64,000 nt of DNA, from contig JAGPXD010000005.1 of assembly GCA_020746995.1 (NCBI GenBank), positions 2,914,001 through 2,978,000 on the forward strand. Direction: 5' to 3'. The notes beneath the pieces were generated by a model, which saw nothing but the letters and a program-made list of their open reading frames with translations, had not been told where the DNA came from and ran no database searches. The translations under genes were made by a program, and so were the position numbers. This document shows positions 44,073 through 54,208 of this stretch, piece by piece. The stretch is from Plectosphaerella cucumerina (taxonomy: Eukaryota; Ascomycota; Sordariomycetes; Glomerellales; Plectosphaerellaceae). The first letter of the stretch is position 1; the number at the start of each line of letters is the position of its first letter.

Positions 44073-44512
44073 GGTGAAGGTTTGCCCGGTCGGTGCGAGG
44101 GAGAAAGGAAGTCGGGCTGCTCAAGGTGGTGATGCGTGCATGTCGGTTATGGTGCCAGATTCGACGCGCGGCAGCCGTGTCGGGAGGTGGTAGTCGTGAT
44201 GGCGGGGTGACTTTGTTGATGGGTGATTTCGCGGTGGTGAAAATAAAGTCGGGGTGTTGGAGGATGGAAGACGCGTGCTTCTGTCCAAGGGGCCCGAAAA
44301 TTCAAGACCCCGGGAGCCACCCCGTGCATCTCGTCCAATCCGTTTTAGCGGGCGGGAAGCTCCCCCTGTCGGGAGTGACATCACGCACACCGAGCGCCCC
44401 ACGTTCCGGCTTGTACACCGCGACTACACCACATCAAGGGTCTCATACTGGTTGAAAGTCCGAGGCATCCGCCTAATGTATTCTGCTAAAATGGAACATT
44501 GCTTGTAGTGAT
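44073..44512. other. swc2 promoter and atg15 3' region
   Basis: This is 440 bp between two minus-strand genes. No ORF with domain content and no RNA gene was recognised. Confidence 0.5.
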
Positions 44513-46363
44513 CTATATTTCATCGGGTCTCCAGCCCCCGAGCTGCCTATCCTCTCCGGCGTCCTCCCACTCCCAGCACCATCCGAACCATGCACGGTTC
44601 TGGCACTCCGGCTCCTCGGGAGCCTTGGACGGCGCCGATGTCGATGTCGCTGTCGGCACCTCCGGCGTTGGCTCGCCTGTAGCGGCGGTGGTCGTCGGTG
44701 ACGCGTCGAGGCAGCCCCAGAAGTGGCCGGGGGTCATGCATGCCGTTGACGTCGACGACTCTGAAGTAGAAGTCGACGTCGTCGTCTCCGACGTCTTGTC
44801 GTTGCATCCGAACCAGCCCGGCGTCTCGCAGGTACTGGTGGAGCTGGTAGAGGTCGAGGTCGTCGAGCTGCCCGTGCCTGTCGTCTCGTCGAGACATCCC
44901 CACCAACCAGGGGTCTGGCATGTGGCGGTCCGCGTCCGAGTCGACGTTGTCGTCTTCGAGTGAGCGGATGTTGTTGTTGTCTCGGTGCCGTTGCTTTCGT
45001 ACATGGTCCACTTGGCGCAGTCGCGACACTCGGGCGACGCAATGCACTTGGGCACGTCGTCGTACTGTGTGATGACATCGTTGATGACGGATCGGATCCT
45101 GTGCGTGCCGATGCCGACGCGCCAGCCCTTGTCGGCCACGACATCGTACACACACCTCTTGCCTGTATGGCACTGCGACTCCATGGCGTAGCCTGCAAAC
45201 GAGCACGATGCGGTCGCGGCATGACAGCTGCCTATGTAGACGGGGTCGGCCGTGTGACCGAAGTGGGCGGCGCCCGTGTGCTCCCGAGCCTGGTGGATCG
45301 CCTGGTGGGCACCGGGCGGTACAGGGAGGCCCAGGCGGCTAGCCGGCAGGGCCTCGGGAACAGCCTCGAAGGTCACGACTGGCAGGCCGTAGGTCAGACC
45401 GAGGAAAGAGCTGACAGCGCCGCCAAGAGAGTGGCCAGAGAGCCAGATGTTGGCGTCCGGGTACATGGCGGTGACGTTAGCGTACAGCTCGCGCGCGGCG
45501 GCATAGTACATGTTCTCCTTGCGGAGGGACTTGACGACACACGTGTTGTTGCACTGGAAGCCTGAGCTGGCGCAGTCGCAGACCTGATGCCAGGTCCAGT
45601 GGCCCAGCTGGGCGCAGCAGCAGCTGAAGAAGAGGTTGTCGTTGACCTTATCATTCGTTGTCGTACCCTCGCCATCAAATACGGCCATGGATGTGCCCTT
45701 GAGACCGATGATGACGGTCGAGTTGGTCTCGTCGGTGAAGATGTGTCCGCGCAGACCATCCGACTGCCAGCCGAAATCGGCGCTGCGGTTGTATGGTGCG
45801 CCGACCTCCTCCCAGTCGGGCTGCTCTTCGTCCTCCACATATGCGTCTGCTGCGATCCGGGCCAGGGTCAGCACGGTCTCCTTGTCGGTAATGTTGGGAC
45901 CCGGCGTGTCATCGAGTGTCCAGTCCGAGGCCGAGAGCATGTTGACGTAACCCCGCTCTCGCGCTGCAGCGACCATCGGGTCCACCGTGACAGGCCGGCG
46001 GTCGACGAGCCTCTCGATTGTTATCGGCATGCTCTTGGCCTTGAGCGGTCCGAGAGCTTCTCTTTCGTAGTCGCCATCTGCCGCGAGCCAGACTCGTGAT
46101 TCTGAGATATGTTCTGGGACATCTTTCCGCCGGTGGAGATGCGGGTGTTGGTATGTGCCGTGGTGGAGGATGTGTCGCAGCTTAAACGTATGTTCGGCTG
46201 GCGTGGGTGCAGTCGGTATAGACGGGGCGATTGGACCGGGCAGGACGAGTTTCTCATGCACCGGAGAAGATGCCGACGCTGAGGCGATGATCGGAGATGT
46301 GACTGCGGCGAGCAGGAGGGCGGCCGCGATGTTTGGACGTCGCCTCCTCCCGGCGGGGGCCAT
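44513..46363 (-). CDS. atg15: Autophagic (vacuolar) lipase Atg15
   Basis: Single exon, 616 residues. An N-terminal hydrophobic segment (about residues 12-32) after a basic MAPAGRRRR stretch fits the type II membrane anchor of Atg15. The class 3 lipase domain covers about 160-440. It includes VIIGLKGTSMAVFDG (oxyanion region), the Cys-rich FFSCCCAQLGHWTWHQVCDC, the nucleophile elbow IWLSGHSLGGAV (Ser about 312), HTADPVYIGSC with an Asp, and a His in GTHRIRSV. The tail (about 450-616) is Thr/Ser-rich with three C-x-TPG-x-x-GC-like units, a common filamentous-fungal extension. Atg15 degrades the membranes of autophagic and Cvt bodies in the vacuole lumen. Confidence 0.94.
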   Translation of the reverse strand: MAPAGRRRRPNIAAALLLAAVTSPIIASASASSPVHEKLVLPGPIAPSIPTAPTPAEHTFKLRHILHHGTYQHPHLHRRKDVPEHISESRVWLAADGDYEREALGPLKAKSMPITIERLVDRRPVTVDPMVAAARERGYVNMLSASDWTLDDTPGPNITDKETVLTLARIAADAYVEDEEQPDWEEVGAPYNRSADFGWQSDGLRGHIFTDETNSTVIIGLKGTSMAVFDGEGTTTNDKVNDNLFFSCCCAQLGHWTWHQVCDCASSGFQCNNTCVVKSLRKENMYYAAARELYANVTAMYPDANIWLSGHSLGGAVSSFLGLTYGLPVVTFEAVPEALPASRLGLPVPPGAHQAIHQAREHTGAAHFGHTADPVYIGSCHAATASCSFAGYAMESQCHTGKRCVYDVVADKGWRVGIGTHRIRSVINDVITQYDDVPKCIASPECRDCAKWTMYESNGTETTTTSAHSKTTTSTRTRTATCQTPGWWGCLDETTGTGSSTTSTSTSSTSTCETPGWFGCNDKTSETTTSTSTSESSTSTACMTPGHFWGCLDASPTTTAATGEPTPEVPTATSTSAPSKAPEEPECQNRAWFGWCWEWEDAGEDRQLGGWRPDEI

Positions 46364-46849
46364 GGCGGACGTCGACGATAAGGATGAAGAAGTGATGTTC
46401 AGGCGTCACACGAGACTGCTTCGGGTGGTTGTGCAGTTGCAGGAAAGCGACGGTGTTTGGTGTCGAGGTTGGGCGCGAGATGAGGAGGAAAGAAGGCGGT
46501 TGCGTGGATGACGACGAGAGACGAGCCTAGGTTGACGGATGGGTTCGGGCGCCGCAGCGCGCTTTCGTCGCTGTCTGGTGGATCTGGATGTCACCATCCA
46601 CCGGGACGGGTGGCTGATTGACGTCGCCGCCATTGATCATTGGGTGCGGGGGGTTCCAGGTCACAGGTGGATGTTTTCCCGAATTAGGACTAGCGCTCTT
46701 GTCACTTTTGCTCAGGCTGGACTCTGGGACTTCTCGTCACCGCAACCTGCCTTGCTCTCGACCCAGGTAACTCACACGAAACTTCACGGGCTACGAGGCC
46801 AGATCCAAGTTCGCATCCTCCAGCTGTCTCAAGCGAGATGTGCTGATGA
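46364..46849. other. atg15 promoter and 3' region of an APH-like gene
   Basis: This is 486 bp between minus-strand genes. No coding sequence or RNA gene was recognised. Confidence 0.5.
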
Positions 46850-47848
46850 TTATATTCCCTTTGACAAAACGAAATAGAGCCAAGGGTGATAGCAGGATGT
46901 CTCGTCCACAGAATCAAGAATCATTGGGAGGTACTTCTCCTGCCATTCGGCCTGTATGGCATCGCTGAAGGATACCGGTTTCAGTCTCACGCGGCGCGCC
47001 TTGCAGAACTCCCAACACCCAGGGTACCATCCCGCCTGCGCCCAGTCAATGACCGCTGCTACCTTTGGCTTCGGCCCGGGCGACAGGAGAATGTTTGGCG
47101 GGACCAGATCATCATGGGTGAACACAACGGCTGTTGCATGACTGATTTCGATACCGCACGCACGCTGAAAGTCTTGGACAGCGTTGGCATCTCTGAATGG
47201 CCCAGTGAGTTTTGGACGGGAATTCAGGAAGATATCGTTCAACGGCTGTTCGCCGAAGCTCCCTAGTGAGAACGGGATCTGTGTCAGTGGTGCCCATATG
47301 CCAGCGTCGAATCACAAACCGATGAAACATTCTGGTCCGCCTTGCGGCAAGGCCCTCCACGCCGTCGCCATGGACTTCAGTTCTGCGCAGACAGATCGCC
47401 TCTCAGTTTCGCTCATATCACCCCACCGGTCGCAGAGGGTCTCGCCCTGAATCAGTGACATGTAGATGAATCCCTGACCCTCATCCTCGGCCCAGCCAAA
47501 GACTTCAGGGATTGACACCTGGCTTCCAACTTGTTCGCGCACCATCTTCTGCGTGCGAGCCTCCGTGATTGTCACGTCTGCCCCATACTTGACTACCAAG
47601 CCCAGCGACGGGAATTTGACGGGCGGAGGGCGGTTGAAGTATGATGCGCGGAGATGGCCAGAGGCAATATTGGTGGCTCGAACCACGGCCGGCGACGGAA
47701 GATCTCCTGCTTGTCGTTCCTTGAAGAAGCTGGATTCAGGATGGATGCTTATCTGCTGCATGACGTGAGGTGAAAGATACACTATGGGCGACGGGGAAGT
47801 GGAGGCTGACAGCAGGGCTCTTGTTGTTTTTGCTCTCCCGCCATGCAA
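46850..47848 (-). CDS. Aminoglycoside-phosphotransferase (APH)-like small-molecule kinase
   Basis: Two exons: 47848-47320 and 47262-46850, with a 57-nt intron (donor GTTTGT, acceptor TAG). The join restores ECFIGGSFGEQPLND in frame, giving 313 residues, or 284 if the ATG at 47761 (MQQISIHPE) is used. Kinase-like features in order: LGLVVKYG (ATP-site Lys strand), the helix after TITEARTQKMV, FIYMSLIQGETL (hinge), the catalytic loop VVFTHDDLVPPNILL with the Asp and Asn of the Brenner-type motif, and VAAVIDWAQAGWYPG supplying the metal-binding Asp. Fungi have large families of such proteins; substrates are mostly unknown. It is head to head with a second, broken family member. Confidence 0.85.
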
Positions 47849-47993
47849 ATGTCAGGTAATGATTTGTACGCCTCCTTTCTCCAACCTCCAGCCTCCTCCT
47901 GGCTTGAAGGTATCCCGAGACCAGTTTATCGGCGCCGAAGCACCTCTGACTCGCTCCAGGTTGCATTCAAGACTTTGACGGTCCCAGATCGTT

Positions 47994-48844
47994 ATGTCGC
48001 TTCCACACAAGAACCTGCCCTCGGCAACAAACTCTGATTGCACAGACGGGGAGGAGCTGCGTCAAGGCACAACGACTCGAACGATCTCCCAACAAGAATT
48101 GACCAGCAGGGAAGCTTCGGAAACTTCGTCCCCGTCTACAAAATCGATGCCAAGACCATTGTCAAGTCGGGTTCTTCCGTCCGCATCAGCGAAGCCGAGA
48201 CCATGAAATTCATTCGCTCCAGGACGACTGTTCCTGTGCCCCAGGTACATGACGCATATACGGATGAAGAGTCCGGAATGGTTCGAATCGTCATGGAGTA
48301 CATCCCCGGCAATTCCCTCGATGCTGTTTGGGACACATACACCGATTCGCAGAAGGAATCTGTCATTGCCCAGCTCCGCGGCTACATGAGCAAGCTCCGC
48401 GAGATCAAGGGCGACTTTATCGGGAGCATCGATGGCACATGGTGCAACGACCACTACTTTGATAACGACCCGGAAGCATATGGACCCTTTCCAAGCGAGG
48501 CCGAGTTCAACTAAGGCATCGTCAGGGCTCTGAAGACGGCTCGTCCAGATGATTGGGTCGGATTCACCTGCGACGTCTTCCTCGAGGTCATGAAAGGGCA
48601 CGGAATTGTCATGACCCACAACGACTTGGAGCCAAGAAACATCTTGGTGAGGGGCTCAGAGGCTGTAGCTTTGCTGGACTGGGAGCTCTCCGGGTACTAC
48701 CCAGAGTATTGGGAGTATTGCAAGGCTATGAGACGACCAAACTGGGAAAGCGGGTGGGTTCGAGACAGAGCCTTGGAGAGGGTCATCAAACCGTACAGAA
48801 TGGAACTGTCGGTTATCTGGAACACGACAGAAATCATATGGTAA
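47994..48844 (+). pseudogene. APH-like kinase interrupted by an in-frame stop codon
   Basis: The frame containing IDAKTIVKSGSSVRISEAET (ATP-site Lys), VRIVMEYIPGNSLDAVWD (hinge) and a conserved FIGSIDGTWCNDHYF block is cut by TAA at 48512-48514. It continues without any shift into VMTHNDLEPRNILV (catalytic loop), VALLDWELSGYYPEYWEYCKA (metal-binding Asp) and a normal end at 48844. Everything apart from that codon looks intact, so inactivation is recent, or the base is a sequencing error or strain polymorphism. The 5' end is uncertain: an ATG at 47994 is in another frame and an intron near 48080-48110 may join them. The start given is therefore provisional. It lies 145 bp from the divergent APH-like gene. 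Confidence 0.75.
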
Positions 48845-49935
48845 CCGATCAATCGTCCATTCCAGTACAGGTCAGGTGTATAGCCAGATCCAACACCGGC
48901 CAGCCATGCTGTGCTCAGACTAAAAGCGGCAGGGCTGGGGAACCCATCCAGCCAGGTAAACCCCCCCCTTCTTCGAGGTCTGGGGACCGCCTGCCCCCAT
49001 GTCGCTCTCGAATCACGGGGCGTTATCTGTTAGCAGCAGGGCCCTGCCCCGGTTGGCTGCATAACTGTTGGGGCGTCATGCATTGCGGGGGTACCTTTGC
49101 CCGTTTCCAGGCAACCCACTCTCCGATCAAGTGACCCGTGGGCGGCGAGTCACTCAGTGCACGTGGTGACTCTGTCGCTGTGGGCTCTTGCAGCACGGGC
49201 GACCCCTGCCCTGAACGGCCCTTCCATTCCATCCGACAGGCACAAGACGGACCTGGAGGACCGGCCTCGACTCTTGGGAGCATGATTGATCGCCCGTTAG
49301 CTCCAGTCATGCAACACATGCCAAAGCCAAAGCCCCGATGAACACGACGCGCGACACTGCACGACACGGAGCAACCGGCCCTCCTTCGTCATCGCCTACC
49401 GACGTAGGAAGTTGGAGTTTATTTAGGCAAGCCATTTCCGTCACCCCTCCCCGCCAACTTGAAGGCCCGGCTCCTGGCACTGGCACTCGGGGGCGTCACG
49501 CTACCAGCACCCGACCTTACCTTACCACCCACTGTACCTGTGCTGTACCTGCCGGGTGCATACCCACCGGCCACCTTACCTCACCGAGAGCTCCTGCCGC
49601 CCGTCTCCCGTGCGCGCGCGCAATCTGATCCCGACACGTACGTCTCAGGACTCGGAATAGAAACACTGCCAACAACACCCATGGCGTAGCACCGGTGGAT
49701 CGGCCGCCGCCTTCTTCTCTCTCTCTTTTTCTTCCGTGCTCTGCTGCCAAGCGACAAGCGACTCGGCTCTTTGATACCTTGTTTCAACCACATTCGTCCC
49801 GTCCCAAGCCGTTCGTCAGGAAACGCAGACCCCCCCTGTTGACCCAGTCTATAAGACCATCGTGTAAGCTCCATCTGCATCCCCAGAGACGTTGCCCAAG
49901 AGCTTCTACTCGCAGTCGGCCATACCAAAGCTAAC
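48845..49935. other. Intergenic region upstream of the VPS9-domain gene
   Basis: This 1.1 kb becomes C/T-rich toward the right end, with repeated TACCT-like words at 49518-49585, consistent with promoter and leader. ORFs are short and lack domain content. Confidence 0.5.
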
Positions 49936-52298
49936 ATGGCCGCCGTCAGCATCAGTCACTCTCCCGCATTCATGTCGGCCACCGGCCCCTCCAAGAGCCC
50001 CGCGGCTCGCCCGACACCTGCTCGCGTGCCCTCCTCCAACGCCGAAGAGTTTCGAAGACCGCTCAAGGCACATACCTTCAATGGCAGCAGCTCGACCGAC
50101 CCCCTGAATAGGCCGCCGCCGGCCATCAAGCCCGATGCACCAGACGCGTTCGAGACTAACGCGGACGCGGACAACGATGACGACAGCGACGGCCTCGACG
50201 TCGCCCGCGGCTCCATCGACCTCAGCGACCTCCCCATAGAGCTTGTGAGCTTGACAGACAGGTCAGACCGCCCTCTGATGCTTCCCCGAGGCGCCAGTGC
50301 TGACCCTACCACAGCTTCCTCGAGTCCCTGACCTCCAAGACGCACAAGAGCCCACCGACAATCGAGTCCGTCTCCCAACTCTTCCAAGACTTCTACGCCC
50401 TCGCCTCCAACCATGTCAACACACACGTCTCGGCCCTGGCTTCAAGACAGAACCGCGCCAACTCTCCCGCGCCGGCCAAGACGTCCACCGTCAGTCGTCT
50501 GCGGGCCAAGGCAGGCTCGCTCGGCAGTAAGGATAAGCCCCTGGCGCTGCCAAAGACGGACACGGAACGCCAGATGATCACCGCCGACGAGTTGGCGAAC
50601 AAGAAGAAGGCCCGCAAGGCGTTGGAGGGCAAGAGGGTCATGCTCGAAGAGGCCGTCGAGCGAAGGCTGTGCGAGGGTGTCTACAACCGCATCTACAGGC
50701 ACCGAACCACCCAAGACGAGGCCCAGGACGACCAGCTGCGGTCCAAGACGGCCGCCCTGGCCCTCGTAGGCATCGGTCCCGTCGATCTCGGTATCTCCAT
50801 CGGGGAGGACGCAATAGACGACCCAGTCGTGACCAGCCAGAAGATCCACGAAATCAGGGACTGGCTCCAACCGGCACGCGACGACCTCATCATGATGCAC
50901 GAGAAGCGTTATCCCTTGGGCAAGCTCAACCACCTCAAGGCCGCGCACAAGGGTATCGTCGACACCATCGCCCAATTCCACCCCTCGGCCTCGGCTGACG
51001 AGATCATGCCCATGCTCATCTACACCCTCATAACTCTGGCTCCCGAGCACCTCAACGTCATCAGCGATATCAACTTCATTCAGAACTTCCGCTGGGAGCC
51101 CAAGCTCACAGGTGAAGCAGCCTACTGTTTGACGAACCTCGAGGCCGCCATCAGCTTCCTGCAGACCGTCGACTTGTCGACATTGCGAGCCGACGAGCTG
51201 CCCCAGGGGCCTCCGAAGGATGCCACAGTCGTACCCGGAACGCCCAAGACGGAGACCTTCCCGCCAGCGTTCCCTCCCGTCCCTCCCGGCGGGTCTGTGG
51301 CAGATGGCACCGTCGAGACATCACACAGCACCGCCATTGGCAGCAAGCCCTCACCATCGGCTGCTGCCGCTCCGGTCCTCAAGTCCGCTGTGCAGGCAAG
51401 GAACAGACGATTTAGCGAGCTCGTCAACACCCCTGCACAAGCCGCGCAGGCCCTGGGCGCAGCTAGTGACGCTGTCCTGCTCTCGGCCGACCAGAGTCTC
51501 AAGAACATCACAAACAGCCTCGGGGACAGCTACAAGTTCTTCCTAGGCAAGATTCGCGAGACGCAGGGCGCTCCCACCGGGACGGGTGAGGCCCTCGTCG
51601 TGCCCAAGACCCTTGACGACGCAAGGAAGCTGGTCAGCACGCCGCCCCCTGACGAGGAGGGTTCCGTCAGCGGCGCCAGCTCCACGCACGGCGCCGATGA
51701 CCACGAGACTTGGCATCGCCCGCCGCCGAGAGACGACAAGGTGCTCAACCTCATCGGCGGCAAGAAGGCGCCGGCTCGCGATCACAGCGCCGACAGCGCC
51801 CGCAGCGTCAGCAACCCGCGTAAGGTGCTCTTCTCCGACCCCAAGGAGAGGCCATCGCCGACACCTTCTCCCGCGCCCTCCAACGCGAGCGGCAACCCGC
51901 TGGAAAATGCGGTGCGCACCTTTGGAAGCTCCTTCAACCCCATCGGCCGCCTGTCGAGCATGAATGTCATGCGCGGCTTCGGCCGCACCGCCTCGTCTCC
52001 CGTGGCGCCCACCGTCAAGGACGCGGCCGCTAAGACGGCGACCGAAGGCGGTGATCTCGCGGCTGTAAGTATCTGCCCTCATAAATACAGGTTCATCCGC
52101 TGACTATCATAGGCCTTCCCTGACATCGCGCCCGCGCTGCCGCCCAAGGAGACGCCCAAGATCAAGCCGCCCAACCGGCGGTTCATGGAGCTTCAGAACC
52201 CGGGCGACCTGAAGCTGGGTGAGGTGCTGGAGCTGCTTCGTGACTATCGTCGGTTGGCGACCGCCCTCAAGGACCGGGACGCATTTGAGAGCAAGTAG
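49936..52298 (+). CDS. VPS9-domain guanine nucleotide exchange factor (Rab5/Vps21 type)
   Basis: Three exons: 49936-50261, 50315-52064 and 52113-52298, giving 753 residues. Intron 1 has a weak donor (GTCAGA) but is fixed by reading phase; intron 2 is GTAAGT...TAG. The N-terminus is disordered and acidic. A helical bundle (about 175-240) precedes the VPS9 domain (about 250-385), recognised by SADEIMPMLIYTLITLAPEH and NVISDINFIQNF, followed by GEAAYCLTNLEAAISFL. The rest is Ser/Pro-rich with a short conserved tail (LKLGEVLELLRDYRRLA). VPS9 proteins activate Rab5-family GTPases on early endosomes. No CUE ubiquitin-binding domain was seen, so a Muk1-like rather than canonical Vps9 assignment is possible. 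Confidence 0.9.
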
Positions 52299-54208
52299 GA
52301 ATCGCTCTTGCTGCGTCCGGGGAGTCCTTTCGGCGTCGGAGGGAAGAGCCCCTGATTTCTTGATAGAGGGGGGCGTATTGGACCTGTTTGTATGATAGAC
52401 CTGGCGCGAGGTTTGCATAGAGGGGGTTGGTCTTGTTATTTGTTTGGGGAGCAAGGGGCGTTGGCAGGTTGTGTCTGCCTGGCTTTTTTGTGGTTTATGG
52501 TCTGTAGGGTCGAAGAATCTACATGACGATCGGGTCTTGACTTGCAGAGATGTGACTCGTTGTCGAGGTCAGGTCGCTAGGGGCTGTGAACATGGGGCCG
52601 ATCTTGTGGTTGAGATGCGGGACAGGGCCAATACTTCTATGTCTTCCTGCAGAGGAGAGATGCCTCCATCTTGCAAGACCGTGGGACTGTGGCACGAATG
52701 CTGAACAAATTGGATAATGAGGAATCGATTAAAGTATGCCTCCAGGAAACCAAAGACAGCCTTTCGGAAGTGTGCATCGAAATTGATTCCCGAAAGCTAC
52801 GGGAAACAATTCGGAATGGCACGGCAATCGTGTCTGGATCTGCTTTGGAATCCAAAGGCACGCAAGTCGCAGGTTGTCGGAACTGGCAGAAGAATGAAGG
52901 CTAAATGATCGAGCACACTCGATGGGCGGATCTTTGACTCGATGCTGGTGATTTCTTTGTTGATGCATGTTGCTTTCTTATTCTCGACGCGCCCGACCTC
53001 AGATGAACGGCTCCGGTTGGAGTCTGCCGGATCGCTTGGCCGCCGAGTATTTAACTAAAGACTGCAAATTCGGAGGCTGGAGATGGAGACGGGTTACATT
53101 TTTTTATCAGTGCCTGGGGGTCATTGCCTGGGGCGAGTCGCCAACTTGTATTCGAGCCAGTGATGTTTCCGGTTCAAACAGCAATGTTTACGGGGCTCAA
53201 AGACTGCCGGGATTTTGTCACTGAGTATGACAACGGTCAAAGTCCAACGACCCCAACCAAGTCCAACAGGGCTCCAGCTTTTGAGAATGTAGCGATTGCA
53301 GATATTGAACTACGAAATGACATCGCACTTCCGCAGCTAGACAAACGGCTGGAGCTGCATCGCCTGTTGTTGTCATGGCCATGAAATGAAGTCTTGGTGG
53401 TGGCCAAAAAGTGTGTACGAGACACATTTTACCCCTGCACCACAATCAATCCCGTCTTTAACTTCAACCCAGAATTGTATCCTCGCCCGAACCCGTATTT
53501 CTTCTCTCCTCTTCAAAATCATCCTCTCCCAAATCATCCGCTTCAAAATCATCCGCTTCAAAATCATCCGCTTCAAATCATCCTCTGCCCCGCAACGTCC
53601 TCCACCGCTCTCGGTTACATTTGACTTCCACCCTTTTGAGCCACGCCCAGCTCAAAGTGGCGATGCCTAGATATCCTTAAACTATTCGCATCGCCGAAAG
53701 AGTAGGAGCGAATCTATTTTAAGAACTCGAATGAACTCACTCTTCAACCAAAGCCCATCCACAATATCACAAATCCAACACATCACACAACCCCAAATAG
53801 TAGCGTTGAAATGCCTTGACTACAATGGTTCTATGGTCGCCCCATTTCCCAGGGGGGGATTCCCCCCTCTTTTGCCCGGGGCGGCGAAACCAGCCCGCCC
53901 CCCAAAACCGCATCCCAGACGAGGGGCGGCCTCCTCCCAATTTTGTGGCCAACCCCTCCCTCTCAGGAACGAAGAAAAAAAGCAAAGAACCCCGTTCGAA
54001 AATGCTAGGAACCAAACCCCCCGGTTATTCCTCCCCGAAACACCGATGATGCGTGCGGAAGGACAAAGAAGAAGGTTTTGGGTGCTGGGGCGAATCGAGG
54101 GGCGGGAAAATGTATGGTTGGTCGGCCGTTGGTGAGTGTGTATTCCTGAATTGTCGAAAAGATACAAAGTTGTGTGTGTGTCGAAGTTTGAGTGGAGGGG
54201 AGAGATGT
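52299..54208. other. Intergenic region between the VPS9 gene and alpha-actinin (convergent)
   Basis: This is 1.9 kb without a convincing gene, lower in GC than the flanks between 52500 and 53800. A 15-bp tandem repeat lies at 53511-53584. A 77-codon ORF at 52671 has no domain content. Both neighbouring genes end here, so this is 3' untranslated plus spacer DNA. Confidence 0.5.
53511..53584. repeat. 15-bp tandem repeat, about five copies
   Basis: The unit CTTCAAAATCATCCG occurs perfectly at 53541 and 53556. Near-copies lie at 53511 and 53526, and a 14-bp copy at 53571. On the minus strand it spells a short KRMIL repeat in a chance ORF. Confidence 0.9.

Noticed and set aside
42778..44193. Plus-strand ORF of 471 codons
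   Set aside because: Antisense of swc2; low-complexity Ser/Gly composition and no motif, while the minus frame carries YL1 features.
52671..52904. Short ORF resembling a helical fungal protein fragment
   Set aside because: Only 77 codons, no homologous motif recognised, and it lies in a spacer between convergent genes.
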